Source of the DNA: JANQOH01 sp965214495
Lineage (GTDB): Bacteria > Pseudomonadota > Alphaproteobacteria > UBA7887
Length of the DNA stretch: 64,000 nt
NCBI GenBank assembly: GCA_965214495.1
Contig: OZ243958.1
Span: forward strand, 1,054,001-1,118,000
Reading direction: 5' to 3'
Shown: positions 15,828 to 27,346 of the stretch, piece by piece
Layout of the letters: the number at the start of each line of letters is the position of its first letter
How positions within the stretch are numbered: the first letter of the stretch is position 1
Translations under genes and position numbers: made by a program
Notes under the pieces: model-generated
Told to the model about the DNA's origin: nothing
The model's input: the letters and a program-made list of their open reading frames with translations, nothing else
The model's database searches: none

Positions 15828-17036
15828 CAACTTGGCCGTCGCACACCGCCCCCAGATACTCGCCGAACCAACCCTGCTTTCGTTCGATGCGGCCCTCCGC
15901 GCCCGCGGAGGGCCGCGCCCGTTTCTCCGGTTCGATGCGGTCAGTTGACCTCGAACAAGCCCGCCGCACCCATGCCGCCGCCGATGCACATGGTGACGAC
16001 CACGTTCTTCGCACTCCGGCGTTTGCCTTCGATCAGCGCGTGACCGGCCAGGCGCGCGCCCGACATGCCGTAGGGGTGGCCGATCGAAATCGCGCCGCCG
16101 TCGACGTTCAGTGCCTCGTCGGGAATACCCAAGCGGTCGCGGCTGTATATGACTTGCACCGCGAACGCCTCGTTGAGCTCCCACAGGTCGATGTCGTCCA
16201 TGTCGAGACCGTTGCGCTCGAGCAGGCGCGGCACCGCATAGACCGGGCCGATACCCATTTCGTCGGGCTCCAGCGCGGCGACAGCGAACGAGCGGAAACG
16301 CCCGAGCGGCTCCAGACCGCGCCGTTCGGCTTCCTTCGCTTCCATGACCACGCAGGCCGACGCGCCGTCCGACAACTGGCTCGCATTGCCGGCGGTGATG
16401 AAGGCGTCCTCGCCCATCACCGGGTCGAGACCGGCGAGGCCCTCCATCGTCGTGCTCGGGCGGTTGCCTTCGTCGCGTTCGAGAGTCACCGACTGTTCGG
16501 AGACCTCGCCGGTCGCTCTGTCCTTGACCAGTTTGACCGAGGGCAACGGTACGATCTCGTCGTCCAGGCGCCCCGCCTGTTGCGCCGCCGCCGTGCGCAT
16601 CTGGCTTTGCAACGCGAACTCGTCCTGCCGCTCGCGAGTCACGTCGTAGCGCTTCGACACCACTTCGGCAGTCTGGATCATCGAGTAGTAAAGCTCGGGT
16701 TTGTTTTCATCGATCCATTCATTGTGGCTGCGATAGCCGTTCTGGTGCTCGTTCTGCACGAGGCTGATGGACTCGAGACCTCCGGCGACCATGACCGGCA
16801 CGTTGTCCACCACCACACGCTGCGCCGCCATGGCGATTGCCTGCAGGCCGGAGGAACAGAAACGATTGACGGTCGCGCCGCCGGTCGTGACAGGCAACCC
16901 GGCGCGCAGGGCGCACTGCCGCGCAATGTTGCCGCCTGTGGCCCCTTCCGGCATGGCGCAACCCATCAGCACGTCTTCGACCTCGGCCGGATCGATCCCG
17001 GCGCGCTTCACGGCATGCTCGATCGCATGGCCGCCG
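15764..17036. repeat. Direct repeat copy B (relE 3' end plus thiolase)
   Basis: Homologous to 9881-11164 in the same orientation; see that entry for the uneven identity. This copy is contiguous with the full thiolase and the downstream beta-oxidation gene, so it is probably the resident copy. Together the two copies flank about 4.6 kb containing only hypothetical, toxin-antitoxin and IS sequence. Recombination between them would delete that island. Confidence 0.9.
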
Positions 17037-17125
17037 AGATCGGCGCCGTGGGTGTTGTTGAACGCGCCGCGATAGGCTTTGCCGATCGGCGTGCGCGCGG
17101 TGGAAACGATAACCGCCTCTCGCAT
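15941..17125 (-). CDS. Acetyl-CoA C-acyltransferase (thiolase, FadA-like)
   Basis: 394 residues, the full length for a degradative thiolase. The acyl-accepting Cys90 is in VNRFCSSGLQAI, the catalytic His residues in NEAFAVQ and GGAISIGHPYGMSGAR, and the second Cys in VTMCIGGGMGAAG. It cleaves 3-ketoacyl-CoA with CoA in the last step of beta-oxidation. It precedes the fused hydratase/dehydrogenase gene on the opposite side of a 46-base gap (that gene ends upstream at 17172), with both on the minus strand. The thiolase is therefore downstream in the same transcript. A truncated near-identical copy lies at 10068-11164. Confidence 0.95.
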   Translation of the reverse strand: MREAVIVSTARTPIGKAYRGAFNNTHGADLGGHAIEHAVKRAGIDPAEVEDVLMGCAMPEGATGGNIARQCALRAGLPVTTGGATVNRFCSSGLQAIAMAAQRVVVDNVPVMVAGGLESISLVQNEHQNGYRSHNEWIDENKPELYYSMIQTAEVVSKRYDVTRERQDEFALQSQMRTAAAQQAGRLDDEIVPLPSVKLVKDRATGEVSEQSVTLERDEGNRPSTTMEGLAGLDPVMGEDAFITAGNASQLSDGASACVVMEAKEAERRGLEPLGRFRSFAVAALEPDEMGIGPVYAVPRLLERNGLDMDDIDLWELNEAFAVQVIYSRDRLGIPDEALNVDGGAISIGHPYGMSGARLAGHALIEGKRRSAKNVVVTMCIGGGMGAAGLFEVN

Positions 17126-17171
17126 GGGTTTGCCTCCCGTTCGGTGGGGATCGGATGGGGAAACGGACCGC

Positions 17172-19277
<2,106 letters not shown>

Positions 19278-19375
19278 GCTCTTCCTCCCTTTCGCCCGCT
19301 CGCGCCCGGACGCCAACAAAAGCCGCGGCGGCGCCCGCGTCAATCGAAAATCACGACGAGCGGCGCGCAACCGCC

Positions 19376-20251
19376 CTACTCGCGACCTTGTCGTTTGTGG
19401 AACGTGTAGATGCGCGTGAAGTCCGCGCCCGGCATCGCGTGCTTCATCGCCCGCAACCGTTCCCCCACCGCCGCGCCGACCGGAGCGCCGGTACCGGACT
19501 CGCCGACCGCGTCGAGGAACAGGTCGAGGTCCTTGCTGAGCAGATCGATCGTGAAGCCGGCGTCGAACCTGCCGGGGATGATGCGATTCGGGAACTTGTC
19601 GCCGGTAGCGGTGTTGCGCCCGGTCGAGACGTTGAGCACGGCCATCATGGTTTCGGGGTCGAGGCCGCGCGCCTCGCCGAAGACGACCGCTTCGGTGGTC
19701 GCCGCCATCGCCGCGCCCGACAGCATGTTGTTGAGCAACTTCATCGCCTGGCCCTGGCCCGGCGTATCGCCGACGTGGAACAGGTTGCGGGCCATGATGC
19801 CAAGCATCGGTTCGAGGTCTTCGAACAGGCGCGAGTCGCCGGCGGCCATCATCGCGAGCGTCCCCTCCGCCGCGCCCCGCGTACCGCCGCTGACGGGCGC
19901 GTCGAGAAAGGCGATGCCGGCAGTGCCGAGGGCCGCCGCGACCGCTTCGGCCGCCGCAGGTCCGACGGTCGAGTGATCGACCACGGTGCGAACGACGCGG
20001 TCGCCTGCGGCAGCGATCTCGGCCGCCACGCTCCGCACCGCGCGGCCGTCGGGCAGCGACAGCAGGATCGGGTCGGCAATGGTTGCGACGGCGCGCGCGG
20101 AGTCGCACAGGGTCGCCCCGTCGGGCGCGCGTGCCGCAGTGCCGGCCGCGTCGTGAACCGCGAGCGCGCGCCCGGCAGCGGCGAGGCGCCGCGCCATGCG
20201 CCCGCCCATCTCGCCGAGGCCGATGAAGCCGATCGGATGCGTATCGCTCAT
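19376..20251 (-). CDS. NAD(P)-dependent beta-hydroxyacid dehydrogenase (3-hydroxyisobutyrate dehydrogenase-like)
   Basis: 291 residues. The N-terminal Rossmann motif IGFIGLGEMGGRMARRL is followed by the substrate-site FLDAPVSGGTRGAAEG and the catalytic-Lys helix GQGQAMKLLNNMLSG. The C-terminal helical domain ends with DFTRIYTFHKRQ. Members oxidise 3-hydroxyisobutyrate, glycerate, tartronate semialdehyde or related acids. Next to beta-oxidation genes, valine-type 3-hydroxyisobutyrate is a reasonable guess only. It is the first gene of the minus-strand cluster 20251-15941 and is divergent from the MaoC gene, with about 110 bases between starts. Confidence 0.88.
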   Translation of the reverse strand: MSDTHPIGFIGLGEMGGRMARRLAAAGRALAVHDAAGTAARAPDGATLCDSARAVATIADPILLSLPDGRAVRSVAAEIAAAGDRVVRTVVDHSTVGPAAAEAVAAALGTAGIAFLDAPVSGGTRGAAEGTLAMMAAGDSRLFEDLEPMLGIMARNLFHVGDTPGQGQAMKLLNNMLSGAAMAATTEAVVFGEARGLDPETMMAVLNVSTGRNTATGDKFPNRIIPGRFDAGFTIDLLSKDLDLFLDAVGESGTGAPVGAAVGERLRAMKHAMPGADFTRIYTFHKRQGRE

Positions 20252-20363
20252 GCGGTTCGGCCGCCGGGGATTGTCAAGCCGCGCGGGTTCGCTATCGTGC
20301 GGCGCGGTCGCCGCCCCACTCTATCGAACGATCCGCCGGGGCCGCAAGACGAAGGAGGATGTC

Positions 20364-20861
20364 GTGCGCGTGATCGAGAGCTTCGACGCGATGAAAGCCC
20401 TGGTGGGCGAGGAGATCGGGGTGAGCTCGTGGGTCGATGTGACCCAGGACCGGATCGACAAGTTCGCCGAGGCCACCGGCGACTTCCAGTGGATCCACGT
20501 CGATGTCGATCGCGCGGCGCGCGAACTGCCCGGCGGCAAGACCATCGCACACGGTTACCTCACCCTCTCGCTGCTGCCGCAAATGGTTTATGAGATCTAC
20601 CGGATCGACGGCGTGGCGCACGGTTTGAACTACGGCAGCAACCGCATTCGCTTCACGGCGCCGGTGCCCGCCGGCAGCCGGGTCCGCGCTCGTCTGCGCG
20701 TCAAGAACGCCGAGGACATGAAGAACCGAGGCCTGCGCGTCACGGGCGAAGTGACGATCGAACTCGAAGGTTCTTCCCGGCCCGCCTGCGTCGCCGAAAC
20801 TATCTCGGTGGCCTATCCCAAGGCGGCGGATACACCCGCATCCGCCGGAACCGCCGGGTGA
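20364..20861 (+). CDS. MaoC-like (R)-specific enoyl-CoA hydratase
   Basis: 165 residues in a hot-dog fold. The hydratase motif is seen in ATGDFQWIHVDVDRA, with the Asp/His dyad in D-x4-H spacing, and GKTIAHGYLTLSLLP follows. The start is a GTG at 20364 with AAGGAGG five bases before it; no ATG is placed as well. It hydrates trans-2-enoyl-CoA to the R-3-hydroxyacyl-CoA, a step that can feed polyester synthesis or epimer handling in beta-oxidation. It is divergent from the 3-hydroxyacid dehydrogenase gene. No phaC is seen in the window. Confidence 0.88.
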   Translation: MRVIESFDAMKALVGEEIGVSSWVDVTQDRIDKFAEATGDFQWIHVDVDRAARELPGGKTIAHGYLTLSLLPQMVYEIYRIDGVAHGLNYGSNRIRFTAPVPAGSRVRARLRVKNAEDMKNRGLRVTGEVTIELEGSSRPACVAETISVAYPKAADTPASAGTAG

Positions 20862-21089
20862 AAGCTCGGGTTCCCGCGCCCGGGTGCCGTGAGCGTTCGC
20901 TCGAAGGAGGTTGAAGCCCCGCTTCCGTGTTACGGGCTCCGAGTCCGTTAAATGGCGCGCGGGCGCTTATAGCCGCTTGGAGACCGGGGGCCAACCGCAA
21001 TTCGATGGAAGCGTCCCTGTGATCTCCTCCTCCGGCACTCGCCGCAACACGCCTTGCCGGCCCCCGTTGCGGCGCTATCATGCCCGACC

Positions 21090-21317
21090 ATGGATGCTCC
21101 AGAGACGGTCATCGTCGACGAAGACCGCGTCGTCTGCGACGGCGGGGGCGCTTTCGGGCACCCGCGGGTGTTCCTGAACCTCGGCCCCGGCGGAAGCGTC
21201 GATTGTCCCTACTGCGGCTGCCGATACCGCAAACGCGAGAGCAGCACTGCACCCGCGCCGCCGAAGGCGCAGGCGAGCGCCATCGCCCCGAACGCGCCGG
21301 CCGGCGAGAGTTCATAG
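21090..21317 (+). CDS. Zinc-finger domain protein (NDUFS6/DUF-type, alphaproteobacterial)
   Basis: 75 residues. The conserved core is ETVIVDEDRVVCDGGG, FGHPRVFLNLG and VDCPYCGCRY, with three Cys and one His placed as in the C-terminal zinc site of mitochondrial complex I subunit NDUFS6; alphaproteobacterial homologues are about 60-75 residues. The C-terminal 30 residues (SSTAPAPPKAQASA and so on) are low complexity and lie within the end of the MFS gene on the other strand, an overlap of 109 bases. ATG at 21090 gives the usual N-terminus; upstream in-frame starts have no support. Confidence 0.8.
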   Translation: MDAPETVIVDEDRVVCDGGGAFGHPRVFLNLGPGGSVDCPYCGCRYRKRESSTAPAPPKAQASAIAPNAPAGESS

Positions 21318-22447
21318 AGCACACCCGCTCCCATCGTCGCCAGCGCCATTACCGCCCCCATCGCAATCGCCGAATATAGCCCCTGGGCCGTCGCCGAGTA
21401 TTGCGGCGGTACGGCGCGTTGGATGAAATACATCGCAGACAGATGCGCGAGGCCGAAGCTGCCCGCGTGCAGCGCTTGCGCGACGGCCAGGGCCGCAAGA
21501 TGGCCGGTGGCGGCGATGACGATCCAGCGGATGACTCCGGTGAACGCCGCAACGGCGAAAAGCGTCGCAACACCTGCCCGCCTGACCAGTCGGCCGGAAA
21601 CCGCGAACAACACGACCTCCGCCACCACGGCTTCGGCCCACAGGGCGCCGATCGTGAGCCCGTCGAGGCCGGCTGCCCGCCAGTGCAGGCTGACGAACGC
21701 ATAGTAGGCGGCGTGACTGCACTGGATCAGGCTGGCAGTCGCGAGGAAAACCAGAAACACGGGCTGGCGCAACAGGGCACCGATCCCCTTCGCGAACGAG
21801 CTGCCGGACGACCCGGTGCGCACGTCCGGCGCGCCGGCGCAAGCGAGCGCTACCAGCACCGCCGCACCGATCGTCATCAGCGGCACTGCCCGCGGATCGC
21901 CGTCGGCCAACAGCGCGCCCCCGCCCCCCGCGCCGGCGATGAAGGCGAGCGATCCCCACAACCGCACCCGTCCGTAATCGAAACGGCGGATACGCGCGGT
22001 CAACATGGTCAGATTCTCGCCGATCGGGATCAGCGGCGGAAAGCAGGCGCCCAGCATCAAAGCGGCAAGCGCCAACGTCCCGAACGTGTCGGCGGCAGCG
22101 TAGAAGCAGAACGCCGCCACGGTACAAACCGCCAGCGTCAGCATCACCGGGCGGCGCCGGCCGAGCCGGTCGGCCATCCCGGAGGCCAGCGGCGTCGCAA
22201 CAACCTTGGACCACGTGGTCAGCGCCAGCACGATACCGATCTCGGCCGCGTCGAGACCGCGCGATTCGAGCCAGAGCGGCCAATAGGGCATGAACAACCC
22301 GATGGCGAGAAACACGGCGGCGTAATAGCCGGCAAGCCGCCACGGCACCGGAAACGGCGACCGACCTGTTACAAGCCGCGCGTCGTTGCCCGTCTCGCTC
22401 ACCGGCGCCCGTTCGCCCCCGTTGCCCGGCCGGCGCCGATTGGGCAC
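21209..22447 (-). CDS. MFS transporter (MFS_1-like, HcaT/PPT-type)
   Basis: 412 residues with about 12 hydrophobic segments. Typical features are the first helix WRLAGYYAAVFLAIGLFMPY, the loop motif SGMADRLGRRRPVML between helices 2 and 3, and the GLYSAIAMGAVMA stretch of helix 11. The family includes the 3-phenylpropionate permease HcaT, but the substrate is not determined. The first codon is a GTG at 22447. A GTG at 22402 is an alternative that trims the charged N-terminal tail. The gene is divergent from polA with only 30 bases between the starts, and convergent with the zinc-finger gene, which it overlaps. Confidence 0.88.
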   Translation of the reverse strand: MPNRRRPGNGGERAPVSETGNDARLVTGRSPFPVPWRLAGYYAAVFLAIGLFMPYWPLWLESRGLDAAEIGIVLALTTWSKVVATPLASGMADRLGRRRPVMLTLAVCTVAAFCFYAAADTFGTLALAALMLGACFPPLIPIGENLTMLTARIRRFDYGRVRLWGSLAFIAGAGGGGALLADGDPRAVPLMTIGAAVLVALACAGAPDVRTGSSGSSFAKGIGALLRQPVFLVFLATASLIQCSHAAYYAFVSLHWRAAGLDGLTIGALWAEAVVAEVVLFAVSGRLVRRAGVATLFAVAAFTGVIRWIVIAATGHLAALAVAQALHAGSFGLAHLSAMYFIQRAVPPQYSATAQGLYSAIAMGAVMALATMGAGVLYELSPAGAFGAMALACAFGGAGAVLLSRLRYRQPQ

Positions 22448-22477
22448 GATGCACTTTCGCTACCGGAGGAGCACGCC

Positions 22478-25246
22478 ATGAGCACCGACAGGGAGCACGC
22501 GCGGCGGATTTGTCTGATCGACGGCTCGGGCTTCATCTTTCGTGCCTTTCATGCGCTCCCGCCGCTGACCCGCGGCGACGGCACGCCGACCAATGCCGTG
22601 CTCGGCTTCTGCAACATGCTCTTCAAGCTGGCGCGGGATTTCGAATGGGACGCCATCGCCGTTCTGTTCGACACCGCGCGGACCACCTTTCGCAACGAGA
22701 TTTACGCGCAATACAAGGCCCATCGGCCGGCGCCGCCGGAAGCCCTGGTGCCGCAGTTCCCGCTCGTCCGCGACGCAACGCGAGCGTTCGGGCTGCCGGC
22801 GATCGAACTCGCCGGCTTCGAAGCCGACGATTTGATCGCGACTTATACGCGGCAGGCGGTCGCCGCGGGCGATCGGATTACCATCGTGTCCAGCGACAAG
22901 GACCTGATGCAACTGGTCGGAGAACGCGTGTCGATGCTGGACCCGATTCGCATGAAGGAGATCGGTCCCGATCAGGTACGGGAGAAGTTCGGGGTGCCCC
23001 CCCACCGTGTCATCGACGTGCAGGCGCTGGCGGGAGATTCGACCGACAATGTCCCCGGCATACCCGGCATCGGCCCGAAGACCGCGGCGAAATTGATCGA
23101 GACCTACGGCGACCTCGACGCACTGCTCGCGCGCGCCGAGGAGATCAAACAGCCGAAGCGGCGGCAGAGCCTGATCGACCATGCCGGGCTTGCCCGGATC
23201 AGCCGCGATCTCGTGACCCTGCGCATCGACGCGCCGGTGCCGGAGCCGTTGGAGAGCTTCGGTCCGCTCGCTCCGGAGCGCTCGGTGCTGGAATCGTTCC
23301 TGAGCGAGAACGAGTTTCGGTCGTTGCAGACGCGCATCCGCGCCGAGTTCGGATGGTCCGCCAGCGACGCGCGCGTGGAAGAACCGGACGAACCGCCCGC
23401 CCCCCAAGCGAAAACCTACACTCTGGTCCGGTCGCTCGATGACCTGGCGGCGTGGACAGCACGAGCGACCGAGGCGGGACGGGTCGCAATCGATACCGAG
23501 ACCACCGGTCTCGACGCCATGCGCGCCGAGCTCGTCGGCGTTTCGATGTCGATCGAACCCGGCGAGGCGTGCTACGTCCCGCTCGCCCATCGACCGCCGG
23601 AGGGCGATCTGGTCGGGGATATCGGCGCGCAGATCCCCCTCGCCGATGCACTGACCGAGCTCAAACCTCTGCTCGAAGACCCGGCAGTGATGAAAGTGGG
23701 CCAGAACCTGAAATACGATATGCTGCTGCTCGCCCGTTACGGCATCGACGTGGCGCCCATCGACGACACCATGCTGATGTCGTTCGTACTCGCCGCCGGC
23801 GGCAGTCGCGGTCACGGCATGGACACGTTGTCGGCGCATTACCTCGATATCGAGCCGATCTCGATCAAGACCATCATCGGGACCGGTAAGTCGCAGATCA
23901 CTTTCGACCGCGTGCCGCTCGACCGCGCCTGCGACTATGCAGCGGAAGACGCCGATATCGCGCTCCGGCTCGATCGCGTGCTGAAACCGAAGCTGGTCCG
24001 CGAGCGCCTGGTAACGGTTTACGAGACGCTGGAACGCCCGCTGGCCCCCGTGCTGGTAGCCATGGAGCGTCGTGGAGTCAAACTCGACCGCGGCTCGCTT
24101 GCGAATCTTTCGCACGATTTCGCCGGACGCCTCGCCGCCCTGGAGGAAGAAATCCATAGCCTCGCCGGCCGCGCGTTCACCATTGGCTCGCCCAAGCAGC
24201 TCGGTGAAGTGTTGTTCGACGAAATGGGTCTCGAAGGCGTCAAAAAGGGGAAGTCCGGCGCCTGGGCGACCGGCGCCGATGTGCTCGAAACTCTGGCCGC
24301 GCAGGGTCATGACCTGCCCGCCCGCGTGCTCGACTGGCGCCGCGTCGCCAAGCTCAAGAACACCTACTCGGACACGCTGGTCGAACAGATCAACCCGGAC
24401 ACGGGGCGCGTCCACACGTCTTATTCCATGGCCGGCGCGGCGACCGGACGCCTGAGCTCGACCGATCCGAACCTCCAGAACATCCCGGTGCGCACCGAGG
24501 AAGGCCGCAAGATTCGCAGCGCCTTCGTGCCCGAGGCGGGGTATCGGCTGATGAGCGCCGACTATTCTCAGATCGAACTCCGCCTGCTCGCACACGTCGC
24601 CGGGATCGATGCGTTACGTCAGGCCTTTCACGACGGCGCCGACATTCACACCGCCACCGCTGCACAGATATTCGGGGTCTCGGCCAACGGCATGGATCCG
24701 CTCATGCGCCGGCGCGCCAAAGCGATCAATTTCGGTATCATCTACGGTATCAGCGCTTTCGGGCTGGCGCGCCAACTCCGTATCGAACGCCGCGAAGCGC
24801 AATCCTATATCGATGCCTATTTCGATCGCTATCCAGGCATCCGCGGCTATATGGAGGACACCAAGGCGTTCGCCCGCACGCACGGCTATGTCGAGACCAT
24901 CTTCGGGCGCCGCTGCCATGTTCGCGAGATCAACGACCGCAACGCGGCGCGGCGCGGTTTCGCGGAACGTCAGGCGATCAACGCGCCGTTGCAGGGTTCG
25001 TCCGCCGACATCGTCAAGCGCGCAATGATCCGGATGCAGCCGGCACTCGACGCTGCCGGCCTGAAGTCACGCATGTTGTTGCAGGTGCACGACGAGCTCG
25101 TGTTCGAAGTACCCGAAGATGCGCTCGACGAAACCGCCGTCGTCGTCAAGCGGGTGATGGAGGACGCGCCCCTGCCGGCGCTTGCTCTTTCGGTACCCGT
25201 CGTGGTCGATACCGGCGTCGGTGCGACCTGGGAAGAAGCGCACTGA
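22478..25246 (+). CDS. polA: DNA polymerase I
   Basis: 922 residues, all three domains present. The 5'-3' exonuclease domain is N-terminal (LIDGSGFIFRAFHALPP, SSDKDLMQLVG, IPGIGPKTAAKLI). The 3'-5' proofreading domain keeps its acidic residues (IDTETTGLDAM and a later DAD in AAEDADIALRLD). The polymerase domain has motif A (ADYSQIELRLLAH), motif B (RRRAKAINFGIIYG) and motif C (LQVHDELVFEV). ATG at 22478 follows GGAGGAGC. It acts in Okazaki fragment maturation and excision repair. The upstream frame is open for over a kilobase but is the shadow of the MFS gene. Confidence 0.97.
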   Translation: MSTDREHARRICLIDGSGFIFRAFHALPPLTRGDGTPTNAVLGFCNMLFKLARDFEWDAIAVLFDTARTTFRNEIYAQYKAHRPAPPEALVPQFPLVRDATRAFGLPAIELAGFEADDLIATYTRQAVAAGDRITIVSSDKDLMQLVGERVSMLDPIRMKEIGPDQVREKFGVPPHRVIDVQALAGDSTDNVPGIPGIGPKTAAKLIETYGDLDALLARAEEIKQPKRRQSLIDHAGLARISRDLVTLRIDAPVPEPLESFGPLAPERSVLESFLSENEFRSLQTRIRAEFGWSASDARVEEPDEPPAPQAKTYTLVRSLDDLAAWTARATEAGRVAIDTETTGLDAMRAELVGVSMSIEPGEACYVPLAHRPPEGDLVGDIGAQIPLADALTELKPLLEDPAVMKVGQNLKYDMLLLARYGIDVAPIDDTMLMSFVLAAGGSRGHGMDTLSAHYLDIEPISIKTIIGTGKSQITFDRVPLDRACDYAAEDADIALRLDRVLKPKLVRERLVTVYETLERPLAPVLVAMERRGVKLDRGSLANLSHDFAGRLAALEEEIHSLAGRAFTIGSPKQLGEVLFDEMGLEGVKKGKSGAWATGADVLETLAAQGHDLPARVLDWRRVAKLKNTYSDTLVEQINPDTGRVHTSYSMAGAATGRLSSTDPNLQNIPVRTEEGRKIRSAFVPEAGYRLMSADYSQIELRLLAHVAGIDALRQAFHDGADIHTATAAQIFGVSANGMDPLMRRRAKAINFGIIYGISAFGLARQLRIERREAQSYIDAYFDRYPGIRGYMEDTKAFARTHGYVETIFGRRCHVREINDRNAARRGFAERQAINAPLQGSSADIVKRAMIRMQPALDAAGLKSRMLLQVHDELVFEVPEDALDETAVVVKRVMEDAPLPALALSVPVVVDTGVGATWEEAH

Positions 25247-25314
25247 ACGGATCGCCGGAAACCTCCTGGTCCCGATCGGGCCGCGGGGCGCCGCCACAAG
25301 TATGGAGGGACAGT

Positions 25315-26451
25315 ATGGCTAGAGTCGGCCTTGTTGCCGCGTTGGTTCTGGCCGCGGCGGGTGCGCGCGCGGAGGCGCCGACGCCGCTCGATGCGCCGTT
25401 GCCGGCGGGCGAGACGACGCTCATTGCGTGCGCGACCGGCGAGGAGTTCGACACCGGCTCGGATCTCGTGCGAGACGCCTATCATTACATGCTCTACGTG
25501 CCGGGCGACTATGGCGACCATGATCGGCGTTATCCGGTCATGTTCCTTGCCTCGCCGACAGGCAATGCGGCGATGGGCTCGCTCTCCGACCGCCTCGTCG
25601 AAGATCGCTGGCTGGTTGCAATGCTTGTCGAGTCACGCAATGGCGCGGCCGATTGGCTGCCGAACTTCGAATGTGCCTTCGACGATGTAATGGCGCGCGT
25701 CCGCGTGCAACCGGGCATGGCATTCTGCTCGGGCCTGTCGGGCGCGGCACGCGTGTGCAGCGCCTACCCGGCGCTCAGACCCGGCTTCCGCGGGATGATC
25801 CTGCAATCGGCGGGGCCGTGGGGCGGACGAGGCTTCATGACCCCGGGCAACGAGGACATGGTGATCTACGGCACTTTCGGCACGCTCGATTTCAATTTCC
25901 ACCACGCGAAACGCATGCGCCTGTTCCTGCCTGCGCGGGTGGCGCGAATGATCGAGATTTTCGAGGGCGGCCATGAGTGGGCGCCGCCGGTGGTGATGGA
26001 TCGCGCCCTTGACTGGGTATTGGAGAAAGCGTTGGTGGCGCGCCCTTACGAACCCGCTCTTGCCGATGCCTATCGCTGGTATTTCGCCAACCGTCTGGCC
26101 GCATACACGCGTCTGGAGAGCGGTATCGAGCGCTACGCGGCGAATGCGGCGCTGCAACCCCTGCCGACGCTCTGGAGGTTCGAACCTGACGAGGCGGAGG
26201 CGGACGCGCTCGCCGCGATGGCAGCGGACGCCGGGGCATACGAAAACAGCCCGGAATTCGCTGCGGAGCGTGCGGCGTGGCAGGCGTGGACCGAGGCGCG
26301 GCAACTCGACGATGCCTCGCGCGGACGCGATCTCGACGCGATCAGCGAAGCCTATGGCGCGGTCGCGGCCGCGCATCCCGGCACCGTTTTCGGTGTGCGC
26401 GCAGCGGCGCGAGGCAAGGCGGTGCGCTGGGAGACCGGTGTCTATCCGTAG
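25315..26451 (+). CDS. Secreted alpha/beta-hydrolase-like protein of unknown substrate
   Basis: 378 residues with a short signal peptide (MARVGLVAALVLAAAGARA). The order of elements suggests an esterase-type hydrolase: YHYMLYVPGDYGDHDRRYPV at the start of the fold, a nucleophile elbow FCSGLSGAARVC (GLSG), and a late His in EGGHEWAPPVVMD that could complete the triad. About 130 C-terminal residues are helical and charged with no recognised domain. Such proteins resemble feruloyl-esterase or phospholipase relatives. ATG at 25315 follows TATGGAGGGACAG. It lies 68 bases after polA on the same strand. Confidence 0.65.
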   Translation: MARVGLVAALVLAAAGARAEAPTPLDAPLPAGETTLIACATGEEFDTGSDLVRDAYHYMLYVPGDYGDHDRRYPVMFLASPTGNAAMGSLSDRLVEDRWLVAMLVESRNGAADWLPNFECAFDDVMARVRVQPGMAFCSGLSGAARVCSAYPALRPGFRGMILQSAGPWGGRGFMTPGNEDMVIYGTFGTLDFNFHHAKRMRLFLPARVARMIEIFEGGHEWAPPVVMDRALDWVLEKALVARPYEPALADAYRWYFANRLAAYTRLESGIERYAANAALQPLPTLWRFEPDEAEADALAAMAADAGAYENSPEFAAERAAWQAWTEARQLDDASRGRDLDAISEAYGAVAAAHPGTVFGVRAAARGKAVRWETGVYP

Positions 26452-26553
26452 GCGTCAACCGAAATCCGCATACGGCGAGGGCAAGCGATGCGTATTCCGG
26501 GCCGATGCCGCCACGAGCGGGGACGCATGCGGGCGACTCGGCCGTCCACGTGC

Positions 26554-27234
26554 TCAGGGGTAGTCGCACACCTGTTCGGTGACGTTGACGAATCCTCGGG
26601 TGTCCGCCGCGGCGATGGTGAAATTATGAGCCCTGTCGCCGATCGCCACGGCGTGATGCAGCGGGAGCAGACCTTCCGCGACGCTTTGCGCGCCGCCCGG
26701 CGCAGTGAAGGCGATGCGCACAGGCGCGGCAGGGTCGAACCACTGTTCGGGATTTCCCGCCGCGTCGCGCGCTCGTTCGCCGCTACCGGTTACGGTGATC
26801 GCATTGCCGGCGAAGGTCACCGCGGCATTCGCACCGCTTGAGAACGGTGTCTGCACGAGGAAACGGCGCGTGATCACTTCGGGCGCGCAACCCGGGTCGA
26901 TCTGCGCGGCGCCGATCACCTGGGCGAGGCGTTCCGACGGCACGCCACCTTCCAGGCGCAGCCTGACGGCCCTCATGAGGTCTCGCTCAACGCCCGTCGG
27001 CACGTCTGCCCGATAACGGCGTCGGGCCTCGGCGAGTTTTTCCTCAGCATCGGCACGCACCCGAATCGCGGCATCGGTCTCCTCGCGCAGGCGTCGATTG
27101 TCGTCCGCGACCTGGTCGAGCTGTTGTTGCAGCGCCGCATTGCGGGCCGCGACGCGCTCCCCACCCATGTCATACGCCCAGTAGAAAACGAGACCGATAA
27201 CGCAGCCATAAAGGAGCAGACGCGCCATCGTCAT
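26554..27234 (-). CDS. Membrane-anchored coiled-coil protein, unknown function
   Basis: 226 residues from the ATG at 27234. A single N-terminal helix (ARLLLYGCVIGLVFYWAY) anchors it in the inner membrane. A predicted coiled coil follows at about residues 28-75 (ALQQQLDQVADDNRRLREET). The C-terminal 140 residues form a presumably periplasmic beta-rich domain with two Cys, one near RFLVQ and one at EQVCDYP. I do not recognise the family. It is the last gene of the minus-strand run after the MotA-like and MotB-like pair, with a 112-base gap, and may be a partner of that complex. An in-frame GTG at 27288 is a possible earlier start. Confidence 0.7.
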   Translation of the reverse strand: MTMARLLLYGCVIGLVFYWAYDMGGERVAARNAALQQQLDQVADDNRRLREETDAAIRVRADAEEKLAEARRRYRADVPTGVERDLMRAVRLRLEGGVPSERLAQVIGAAQIDPGCAPEVITRRFLVQTPFSSGANAAVTFAGNAITVTGSGERARDAAGNPEQWFDPAAPVRIAFTAPGGAQSVAEGLLPLHHAVAIGDRAHNFTIAAADTRGFVNVTEQVCDYP

Positions 27235-27346
27235 ACGCCAGCGCCCGCGCCTTTGACGGTCCAGTCGCGTGCTACCGCTCAACGCCACTGCGGCCTACCC
27301 CCAACGAAGCCCGGATGCCGTATTTCCCATGTGGTTTTCGGCACCC

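Noticed and set aside
26170..26190. A GGTTCGAACC string suggestive of a tRNA T-arm.
   Set aside because: It lies within a coding frame and has no acceptor or anticodon stems nearby.
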